64,000 nucleotides of DNA from Anthoceros angustus (taxonomy: Eukaryota; Streptophyta; Anthocerotopsida; Anthocerotales; Anthocerotaceae). Under the pieces are notes generated by a model. That model did no database searches. It saw only the letters and a list, made by a program, of their open reading frames with translations, and was not told the origin of the DNA. The stretch is from contig VJWM01000119.1 in assembly GCA_010909165.1 (NCBI GenBank), forward strand, positions 248,001 to 312,000. The letters are read 5' to 3'. Position numbers and translations under genes: made by a program. Shown one piece after another: positions 42,705-52,018 of this stretch (positions are counted from its first letter, which is position 1; each line of letters opens with the position of its first letter).

Positions 42705-45140
42705 ATGTACCTCCGGCACCGCCCCTTCCACAGGGGGCTTGTGATCGGCTTTCTTATCGGCCTCTCCTACTCCTTCGTCCTTTCCAACTTCGCTTCTCAT
42801 TGGAAAGGGTGGCGGGGAGCTGGTCGGAGAGATTATGACGTGGCCATGGACATGCTTCCTGTGGATGATCAGGTTTCCACTCTTTTTTGCAAGCTTGCAG
42901 AGACTTCTCGGGTTTTGTTTCCTTCTAAATCAGCAGCGTTAGCAGTTAGAAAGATCTTGTAAGAGCGGCAGGTTTGATTGCTGGACAGGCAATTTACCGG
43001 CAGCAGAGGTCCAGGTTTGATGCTCAGCTCCCCCCGGCAGCACAGCTGCAGAAGATAGAGTGGCTGTTGGCGGTGTGGGAAGCCAGTGCGGAGCTGGGTC
43101 TGAGGTACCCCTGGGATGAGGTTGCACTGGAAGGGATGCAAGAGTTGGAGAATATCAGCACGTTTGACCCACCTCATGTGGTGGATTGTGCTGCCAGAAC
43201 GCAAGAGTACGAAGTTTTGGATTCACGGACAGCAGATGGCGGATGGCCTCCTTGGTTGCTGGGGAAAATACGCGTGCCTGGCTTTGGTGGGGGAAATTCT
43301 GGAGATGCGGTCTACCTTGATGAGCAGGGGCGGGAGGAGATTCTTGGAAACAGGACGGGATTACTACGGGGACCGTTTCCTCCTTGGGTAGGTCGGTCAG
43401 CTAAGGAAGGTGGATTCAGGGATTCAATTCATGTGGAGAACATAAAAATTCATCAGGGTCAAGTCATTTCTTGTACCCGCCTGACGCAATGACCACAATG
43501 TTCTACTTACTCTTGCAGGTTGAAGGGGCGGATGAGGACAATTTGCCGATGACGAGGAGGGTGCAGAGGGACCTGTGGTTCCTGCAGCATCCGACTGGGG
43601 ATTGCAGGACTGATGGAGTGAGTTTTCTGATCGCTTCTTGGGAGCACAACAACCCTGGAGCATCGGCAGGGGATCAAATTGAAGAGATGGTGGGGATGCT
43701 TGCGATGGCTGTTGCCCAAAATAGAATACTGGTCATGGAGAACGTGCACCTTGCTGATCACAACGGTTGTGAAGGTGATTGTCACGGTGACAGAGATGTG
43801 GAGCAGATTCCACCCTTGCTGGCGCGTGCTAGGAAAATTATGCAGCATTTAATTATTTTATCCTAGATGGTGCAGGTCAGAACAACAAAGGATGGTCTTG
43901 CTACTTCGCTCCCGAGACAACCATGAGATGTCGGCAGAGAGCCTTCGACCTGATGACAAACGAAGAAGCCGTTGCTCAGGGAAGAGTCTTGCGTGTGGAC
44001 AACATACCCCTCAACAGCAAGATGTGGCTGGATCCGGATCTGGGTGGACCGCCATCGTACGTTTCCAGGATTGCTTGTCACATATACACTTGCCCTTCTT
44101 GTTTGAAATCGTCTCTTCAAATAAATGTGCTTGCGTAACATACATGTATGCAAGCAGGTTATGGGGCACTCCATGGAAAGAAGAACAGCCCACTACCGAG
44201 ATATCGATGCAGGGTGAGCTCATGGTCGACCTTGAAACCGACGGTCTTCGATGGTGGCGAGCTCAGGTAAAACCTAGGTACTGATGTCATTCAGTGACAC
44301 ATTGGTATAAATCTCGGTTTGTGGTGACATGCAGTTTCTATGACCATGGACGATTTCTGCAGGCCCTGCGTTATCTCGTGAGATTCCCAAGTGAGTACAC
44401 CTGTAGCCTGATGAACAAAGCCAGGCACCAGGCATTTGGCGTCAGGGCTGCATCTCATGTCCTCCGATCTGAGGTGAGGGGATATCTAATATTTTGAGCT
44501 GGCAGTTGTAAAGGTTCATAATCGAATGCGTATTGAAGACAAAGTGATCTGCACGCTGCAGACCTGGGATGATGGCTTGTTGGAGGGTCCGATGGAAAGG
44601 TGGGTGTGGAAGGGTGCAAAACCGTGGGTTCCAAAGCCTCTCGTTAGCATGCATGTTACAACCATGGGAGCACACTGCGCAGTAGACTTCAAAGCCTACA
44701 TGATGCTTGCCCATCGCCTCCGAAAACGATTTCCCCACATCAATGATATTTGGCTTTCGACACAAATACAGGTAAACAAAGACCTACTGTGAAATGAACG
44801 GGTATCTGACATGCACCGTCTGGCCACAACCACCCTAGATTGCGAAGCGTAATTGTTATTTTTACAGGCAGTAGTTGATGGAAGCAGGGAGTACCCGGAC
44901 TGGAATTTCTACTACAGCCATGAAGGCCGACAAAGAGGCACAGCTAAGATGCAGTCGTTTTGGCCCGAATCAGGAACAGAAAAGGCCATCAACATGATGT
45001 TGGTGGATCTGCTCATGGCAGACGAAGCAGATTATTTTGTGGGGGATTTGGACTCTGCTTGGTGCAACCTCATAAACGGCATGAGGAGCACTGGTGGCAA
45101 ACATATGGCCGGTTATCTTAGTGTCAATATCTCTGATTAA
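42705..45140 (+). CDS. GT23 family (FUT8-like) alpha-1,6-fucosyltransferase homologue
   Basis: Type II Golgi-type membrane protein of 584 aa in eight in-phase exons: 42705-42872, 42989-43387, 43519-43774, 43876-44056, 44158-44266, 44363-44473, 44514-44771 and 44868-45140. The N-terminal anchor is GLVIGFLIGLSYSFVLSNF. Family text includes NGCEGQNNKGWSCYFAPET, CSLMNKARHQAFG, FPHINDIWLSTQIQ and the C-terminal donor-binding block ESGTEKAINMMLVDLLMADE, ADYFVGDLDSAWCNLINGMR. FUT8 enzymes add core alpha-1,6-fucose from GDP-fucose. Here the expected HVR-x-x-DK motif reads MHVTTMGAHCAVD, so the donor-contacting Arg and Lys are absent and activity is doubtful. The length is close to human FUT8. Start and exon 2 acceptor are the least certain points. 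Confidence 0.82.
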
Positions 45141-45835
45141 ACTTGAGCTGAGGGCTGTTACGAAGACTCAAGTTTACTCAAGGCTGTTACAGACCAGCTT
45201 GACTTCATCCTTGCTCCATAGAGCTCCATTTTCCGGGAACTGAGGAATAAGGAGACCATAGAAACTCTCACTTTAAGCCTAATTGACATTCTTCCTTTGT
45301 TTCCACTTTAATTCATCCTGAAATTGAGGAATTGAGGTCTGTTCCAAGTCCAGGCTGCCTGTACATGCTGCAAAACAGGGATGCACCATACCGGCCTGCA
45401 CTTAGGACAGCACCTTCGCACGCTTCCTGCACGCACTTTCGGGACATGCCACAGGACGTCCAACGCGCAAGGATGCACTGCAGTCGTTGCAACTGCTGTT
45501 GAGAGGACCTGAATGAAGTCTTCCTCAGTTGAGCTGTCCGCGAAGGTCATCTCATTCTTTCCGAAAGCGAGCAATCCATTAGTGAGCGCAGCTCAAAATT
45601 AATCTCACTGGTCATTCAGAGTTCCATGGGACTATCACTGGCCTGCCGCATTATATTTATATGCAGCACTAGCTGGGAGTCAGGAGCTCTGGTTGACGGG
45701 ACTTCTTCACGCACCCCGCTGCTTTAAAAGGCCTGCACCAGGCCAGGCATTCATCATCCCAAACACACTTCCTGCAGCATCGATCAGTTGATTGCAGAGC
45801 TGATAGCGTTTTCTCGAGAGCGGTGATTCAGGGCA

Positions 45836-46060
45836 GTGATCCAGAATGAGGCGCGGTGCAGCCATGAAGCCTCAAGTGGCACCCTCCCAAGTGGAGTCCG
45901 CCATCTCGGTCTTTGCCTTCAGGCCCGGCTGCAGGACCCGGTGACGCCTTCTCCGAGCTACTCGACTCCGCCTTCCTCAGGCCCGGCTCCATCCGGCCAG
46001 GAGGTTCCTCCTCCCTCGACGTACACGCCAGCTGGGCCAGGCTCCGCCCCGACCTACTGA
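45836..46060 (+). CDS. Small Pro-rich ORF, copy A
   Basis: A 74-codon frame whose second half is Pro/Ser/Thr-rich (TPSPSYSTPPSSGPAPSG, EVPPPSTYTPAG), resembling hydroxyproline-rich cell-wall or arabinogalactan-type sequence. It lacks a convincing signal peptide. TATA-like sequences (TTTAAAAGG near 45723; TATATTTATATG near 45651) lie upstream. The frame differs in its first third from the copy B version because of indels, so the true protein is unclear. Could be chance. Confidence 0.3.
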   Translation: MIQNEARCSHEASSGTLPSGVRHLGLCLQARLQDPVTPSPSYSTPPSSGPAPSGQEVPPPSTYTPAGPGSAPTY

Positions 46061-46349
46061 CCATCTCCTCCTCTCAAGGGACAGGCTCCAGCTCCTGAGG
46101 TGAAGCGCCCGTCGACATAGGCTCCAAGGGTTATTTTATCCAGTCGTAGGTGCCCTAAGGACCTTTTTTTTTTAAGCAGAGAGTCTGCAATGGAAAATCT
46201 AGGGTAACCTGGTAGGTCATTAACAATTGGATAAGATCTGGAGTAACCCTAGGGCACTAACAACCCCATAAGAACCCCATAACCCCATGTTATAACATCA
46301 AGTTGTTGGATAAGATCTAGAGTAACCGTGGGGAACTAACAACTAAAAG

Positions 46350-47318
46350 AACTAGCTCAGACACAACACAGTCAACTTCTTTCCTGTTTGTTTCTGCGCA
46401 GTCGCCCTGAACATCTGAAATGCTTGGAGAGTGTCACTCTTCTTCCGCAGGAAGTACACCTCTGTTCTCCTGCTGTAGTCGTCGATAAACGAAATATAGT
46501 ATCTACTTTGTCATCCTTGCTTCCACTTACTTGGTCCCAAAGATCAGTGGACAAGTTCCAAGACTTCTTTTGCTCTCTTAGTGGCGAGACATAAGACCTA
46601 CGGGATGCTTGCCTTTCATACAAGCGTCACACGAGACCAAGTTCACGCCGGAGCTCCATGCCCGCGAGCTTCTTGCTCCATCTCCGGAGAAACTTCAAGT
46701 TGGTATGCCCAAATCGTCTATGCCACGAAGGCATTTCCACCTTTCTCCCAACATCGGACCTCTTGGTCGTTAGGAACCTCCCATACGGTACAAGTTCCTG
46801 TCTGCTGGCCTTTAGCCACCACATCGCGTCATCGACCATTCTTGAGTAAACAAAACTTCCGTAAAAAGGACTGCACTGCATCATCAATGGTGCCACAAAC
46901 ATGAGATTTCTACGTAGGTTCGTACAAATGCCTTCCATTGCCTTGATCTGCCTGAGCAATCGAGCTGTACTCCCCCACCCTCGGCGCCTATCATTTGTCG
47001 TTCCCTAGCGCCTTGTCTTCTCCCTCCCCGTAGTCTTGAAGGGCTCCTTATCCTTCACCATAAAGGATGTACATGCAGAATCTATCGTCGTATCGTTTGC
47101 ATGTCTTACGTCATACTTCTTCTATACACGTTGCCTCCAACCTCACCTTCACTCTCACCCTCAGAGATGTGCGGTCTTTGATCTTGCAATCCTTCTCATA
47201 ATGTGATACTTGAAGCATTTCCAAGCTGTCCCTCTTCACTATTCTCTTGTCCTTGTCCTGCGAGGACTCCCCACCTTGTCCTTGTTAGGTTGTTCCATCC
47301 CTTCCCTTGATGAACATC
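46350..47318 (-). mobile_element. Ty1/copia relic, copy A part
   Basis: Minus-strand text includes IKAMEGICTNLRRNLMFVAP and the GAG-pre-integrase signature WHRRFGHTNLKFLRRW (about 46.69-46.93 kb). The sequence is the indel-rich counterpart of copy B at 49.2-50.2 kb. The element is cut off at 47318 by the duplication junction. Confidence 0.75.
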
Positions 47319-48034
47319 GCCAGGCACCAGGCATTTGGCGTCAGGGCTGCATCTCATGTCCTCCGATCTGAGGTGAGGGATATCTAATATTTTGAGCTGG
47401 CAGTTGTAAAGGTTCATAATCGAATGCGTATTGAAGACAAAGTGATCTGCACGCTGCAGACCTGGGATGATGGCTTGTTGGAGGGTCCGATGGAAAGGTG
47501 GGTGTGGAAGGGTGCAAAACCGTGGGTTCCAAAGCCTCTCGTTAGCATGCATGTTACAACCATGGGAGCACTGCGCAGTAGACTTCAAAGCCTACATGAT
47601 GCTTGCCCATCGCCTCCGAAAACGATTTCCCACATCAATGATATTTGGCTTTCGACACAAATACAGGTAAACAAAGACCTACTGTGAAATGAACGGGTAT
47701 CTGACATGCACCGTCTGGCCACAACCACCCTAGATTGCGAAGCGTAATTGTTATTTTTACAGGCAGTAGTTGATGGAAGCAGGAGTACCCGGACTGGAAT
47801 TTCTACTACAGCCATGAAGGCCGACAAAGAGGCACAGCTAAGATGCAGTCGTTTTGGCCCGAATCAGGAACAGAAAAGGCCATCAACATGATGTTGGTGG
47901 ATCTGCTCATGGCAGACGAAGCAGATTATTTTGTGGGGGATTTGGACTCTGCTTGGTGCAACCTCATAAACGGCATGAGGAGCACTGGTGGCAAACATAT
48001 GGCCGGTTATCTTAGTGTCAATATCTCTGATTAA
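47319..48034 (+). pseudogene. Duplicated GT23 3' exons (6 partial, 7, 8)
   Basis: Near-identical to 44421-45140. Relative to the first copy it has lost two bases (GGGAGCACTGCG for GGGAGCACACTGCG), one base (TTTCCCACATC for TTTCCCCACATC) and one base (GCAGGAGTACC for GCAGGGAGTACC). Each breaks the frame. Exons 1-5 are absent. If the duplication is an assembly artefact, this is the same locus read less accurately. Confidence 0.88.
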
Positions 48035-48735
48035 ACTTGAGCTGAGGGCTGTTACGAAGACTCAAGTTTACTCAAGGCTGTTACAGACCAGCTTGACTTC
48101 ATCCTTGCTCCATAGAGCTCCATTTTTCCGGGAACTGAGGAATAAGGAGAGACCATAGAAACTCTCACTTTAAGCCTAATTGACATTCTTCCTTTGTTTC
48201 CACTTTAATTCATCCTGAAATTGAGGAATTGAGGTCTGTTCCAAGTCCAGGCTGCCTGTACATGCTGCAAAACAGGGATGCACCATACCGGCCTGCACTT
48301 AGGACAGCACCTTCCGCACGCTTCCTGCACGCACTTTTCGGGACATGCCACAGGACGTCCAACGCGCAAGGATGCACTGCAGTCGTTGCAACTGCTGTTG
48401 AGAGGACCTGAATGAAGTCTTCCTCAGTTGAGCTGTCCGCGAAGGTCATCTCATTCTTTCCGAAAGCGAGCAATCCATTAGTGAGCGCAGCTCAAAATTA
48501 ATCTCACTGGTCATTCAGAGTTCCATGGGACTATCACTGGCCTGCCGCATTATATTTATATGCAGCACTAGCTGGGAGTCGGGAGCTCTGGTTGACGGGA
48601 CTTCTTCACGCACCCCGCTGCTTTAAAAGGCCTGCACCAGGCCAGGCATTCATCATCCCAAACACACTTCCTGCAGCATCGATCAGTTGATTGCAGAGCT
48701 GATAGCGTTTTCTCGAGAGCGGTGATTCAGGAGCA

Positions 48736-48966
48736 GTGATCCAGAATGAGGCGCGGTGCAGCCATGAAGCCTCCAAGTGGCACCCTCCCAAGTGGAGTCC
48801 GCCATCTCGGTCTTTGCCTTCAGGCCCGGCTGCAGGACCCGAGGTGACGCCTTCTCCGAGCTACTCGACTCCGCCTTCCTCAGGCCCGGCTCCATCCGGC
48901 CAGGAGGTTCCTCCTCCCTCGACGTACACGCCAGCTTCGGGCCAGGCTCCGCCCCCGACCTACTGA
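48736..48966 (+). CDS. Small Pro-rich ORF, copy B
   Basis: A 76-codon frame, Pro-rich from about residue 17 (WHPPKWSPPSRSLPSGPAAG, EVTPSPSYSTPPSSGPAPSG, STYTPASGQAPPPTY). More consistently Pro-rich than copy A, so it may be the better reading of the same ORF. After the stop, the same frame continues PSPPLKGQAPAPEVKRPST, suggesting that the stop or a nearby indel may be a sequence error. Resembles a hydroxyproline-rich protein fragment; no signal peptide seen. Confidence 0.35.
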   Translation: MIQNEARCSHEASKWHPPKWSPPSRSLPSGPAAGPEVTPSPSYSTPPSSGPAPSGQEVPPPSTYTPASGQAPPPTY

Positions 48967-49244
48967 CCATCTCCTCCTCTCAAGGGACAGGCTCCAGCTC
49001 CTGAGGTGAAGCGCCCGTCGACATAGGCTCCAAGGGTTATTTTATCCAGTCGTAGGTGCCCTAAGGACCTTTTTTTTTTAAGCAGAGAGTCTGCAATGGA
49101 AAATCTAGGGTAACCTGGTAGGTCATTAACAATTGGATAAGATCTGGAGTAACCCTAGGGCACTAACAACCCCATAAGAACCCCATAACCCCATGTTATA
49201 ACATCAAGTTGTTGGATAAGATCTAGAGTAACCGTGGGAACTAA

Positions 49245-51152
49245 CAACTAAAGAACTAGCTACACAACACAACAACTTCTTTCCTGTTTGTTTCACGCTC
49301 AACATCTCGAAATGCTTGGAGAGTGTCACTCTTCCGCAGAAGTACCTGCTTCTCCGCTGTAGTCGCCGATAAGCAAATATAGTATCTCGCTTTGTATCAT
49401 CCTTGCTTCCACTTGCATTGGTCCGCATAAGATCGAGTGGACAAGTTCCAAGACTTCTTTTGCTCTTCGTGACGAGACATAAGACCTACGGGATGCTTGC
49501 CTTTCATACAAGGCCACAGTTCTCGTTACGAGCTCCATGCATCACGAGCTTCTTCCCATCTCCGGAGAAACTTCAAGTTGGTATGCCCAAACCGTCTATG
49601 CCACGATGAGGCATTTCCACCTTTCTCCGACATCGCCGAACCTCTTGGTCGTTAGGAACCTCCATCTGGTACAAGTTCCCTGTACGGTGGCCTTTAGCCA
49701 CCACATCGCCGTGCATCTGACCATTCTTCAGAAACAAAACTTCCTTCTTCGTAAAAAGGACCTGCAGACCTGCATCGATCAATGGTGCCACAAACATGAG
49801 ATTTCTACGTAGGTTCGGTACAAACAGCGCTCCTTCCATTGCCTTGATCTCGCCTGCCGAGCAACCGAGCTCAGTACTCCCCACACCCTCGGCGCCTATC
49901 TCCGCTCCTAGCACCACTGCCTTCTCCCTCCGTAGTCTTGAAGGGCTCCTTATCCTTCACCATAAAGGATGTACATGCGGAATCTATCGCCGTATCGTCG
50001 CTTTGTGTACCCCAGAGCATTTCTTCCGCGAGCTGCCTCCGCAACCTCACCTTCACTCTCACCCTCAGAGATGTGCGGTCTTCGATCCTTGCAATCCTTC
50101 TCATAATGACCATACTTGAAGCATTTCCTGTCCCTCTTCACTATTCTCTTGTCCTTGTCCTGCGAGGACTCCCCACCTTGTCCTTGTCCTTGTTCCGGTT
50201 GTTCCATCCCTTCCCTTGATGAACATCGCATGCTCGGACTGTTGAAGATCCCGCAGGCCCAATCGCAAGTCTCCTTCGCCAACATCTTAGAGGTGACCTC
50301 CTCCCATGTGAGAGTGTCTTGGGCTATTAGGAAATCTATGAACCTTGACCAAGCTTGGGCATAGAGCGATATAGAAACATCTTACTATGTCCTCACGGAT
50401 AGCAAAGCGCTCGTTAGGCGATGCTAAGCGTAAGCGATTCGTGAAAGGTGTCGATGTGCTTTCGCAAATCGCCTCGCCTAATACTTCAATGTCGTCACAC
50501 GACAAAACAAGTGAAATACTTCACCGCTCCTTCTCGCCATATTTCTCATTGAGAAGATTCCAAATGTACTGCCCTTTATCTCGTTCTCCACCTTGGACCG
50601 CCGAGAGATTCATATAGGAGAGTCACCTTGTGGTCTCTCGCATCCATTCTCTCTGCTCTCTCCCTCATCTTGAGTTTCGGCTCTTTGCCCTCGGCAATGC
50701 CATACGCTGGCCCTCCGCCACAGTAACCTTCATGGACCTTTTCCATACATGGAACTCCGTTCCATCAAACACCCGCGTCCTCAAGGCCGCGGTGGTTACT
50801 GAGCCCATCGCCATCACAACTCCGTCCTCTCTTATCAAGTCTACGCGATTAGTGTTCCCGCTCGATACCATGAAAGAACTAGCTCTAATACCATGAAAGA
50901 ACTAGCTCAGACACAACACAACCGCAACGCAAATCAACACGCTTAGCGCACACAAGCGATGCAATGGATGGCTGCGCAGCACCACTAGCTTAGATAGGCT
51001 CCACAGTACACATAAATATGGTGCACAGGGTGCTACATATATAGCCCTTAGGCTAGGCAACTATCGAGGAGGTAAGCCCTAGACTCGATAGTGCAACATC
51101 CTAGTATATCCTAATATACTAGAATAAGTAGCAGAGGATTGAATCTCTAACA
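49245..51152 (-). mobile_element. Truncated Ty1/copia element with 5' LTR and primer-binding site
   Basis: Read on the minus strand. The LTR at 51152-50894 (259 bp) begins TGTTAGAGATTCAATCC and ends GAGCTAGTTCTTTCA. It is followed by the primer-binding site TGGTATTAGAGCTAG (50893-50879), near-complementary to initiator tRNA-Met. Gag starts near 50870 (SSGNTNRVDLIRED, VFDGTEFHVWKRSMK). A zinc knuckle CFKYGHYEKDC lies near 50.1 kb, and pre-integrase text (LRRNLMFVAPLIDAG) near 49.8 kb. Integrase, RT and most of the 3' LTR are missing; about 20 bp of LTR end (AAGAACTAGCT...) remains near 49250. Frames are broken. Confidence 0.8.
50894..51152 (-). repeat. Copia 5' LTR
   Basis: TG...CA-bounded 259-bp segment next to the primer-binding site of the copia element. 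Its end sequence GAACTAGCTCAGACACAACA recurs at about 46347, at the truncated 3' end of copy A. Confidence 0.75.
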
Positions 51153-52018
51153 ACAACAACTTGATGTTATAACATGGGGTTATCTACCCGTGGGTTATCC
51201 AACCCTAGTGCACTAACAGCCCCATAAGGGCCATGAAACTAGACAACGCCTTTCACCCCATTTTTGAGTTCTGCTTTGCTCGAAGGGTATCTAACTAGGG
51301 AGTTCTAATGAACTATCTTTGGATGTCACTCTGTCAAAGCATAACTAAAAGAATAACTCCAATTATCCTGTTCATGATTCTCTGTACTCACTTCCTACCA
51401 AGATTATCGGCCATTACCCACTCCCTATTACCAAGTCCCATGTCGGAAATCCGTCCTTAGTTGACTTAAATAGAATTCTTCTTCTTGTTCTATTATCTAA
51501 TTATATTTAATAATTATAAATATATAATAAAAATGTAATTTCCATTCTTTTTATGCATGCTTGTCTTTTAAAACCTTCCAAGCCCATTTTGTCCGGGCTG
51601 CCCGCGCGCCACGACTCGTCAAGACATTGTTATGCTCATGAAAACATGATTATGATTCTACACAGAGTCATTGTCATGATTACATTGCATGCCTCCGCAC
51701 AGTCCGAGAGATATATTGACACGCGTCACGATTCATGAGAAAGTATGTGCGTTCTATCTACTCCGTCGTACCATGTTGAGTAGCTTGTGTGTTTCACAGG
51801 TTTATGAATGAATTGTCCGCTGTTGTTCCACGCAGGGGTGGTGAGTGACACAGGGTGTTGAGGACCAGTTCACAGCGGGGCTGTCGTCATGTCGATCCCA
51901 CGAAAAAAAAACCCCCACAGCTGAAAGCCTGGATGTCAATCCGTTCCATTCGTAGTTGATCATACCGAGGCCAGGCCGTCGCCGTTCCCAAATCTCGTTT
52001 CACATTGTGGTAAACCCG
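51153..52018. other. No gene seen
   Basis: Flank of the copia element, then AT-rich sequence, then the 3' flank of the GT2 gene. Immediately after the LTR is CAACTTGATGTTATAACATG, the inverted counterpart of 49193-49212. Confidence 0.5.

Larger units (their letters stand above)
44421..50230 (+). repeat. Direct duplication of a ~2.9-kb segment (copy A 44421-47318, copy B 47319-50230)
   Basis: GCCAGGCACCAGGCATTTGG starts copy A at about 44421 and copy B at about 47319. TTCCCTTGATGAACATCGC ends both, at about 47318 and 50229. Each carries GT23 exons 6(part)-8, its 3' flank, a Pro-rich ORF and part of a minus-strand copia element. Only A has the left flank (GT23 exons 1-5) and only B the right flank (rest of the copia gag and LTR). 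Differences are dominated by short indels, and heavier in the copia part. Confidence 0.93.

Noticed and set aside
49188-51175. DNA transposon with terminal inverted repeats
   Set aside because: The interior is a copia element with its own TG..CA LTR and primer-binding site; the inverted motif lies outside it.
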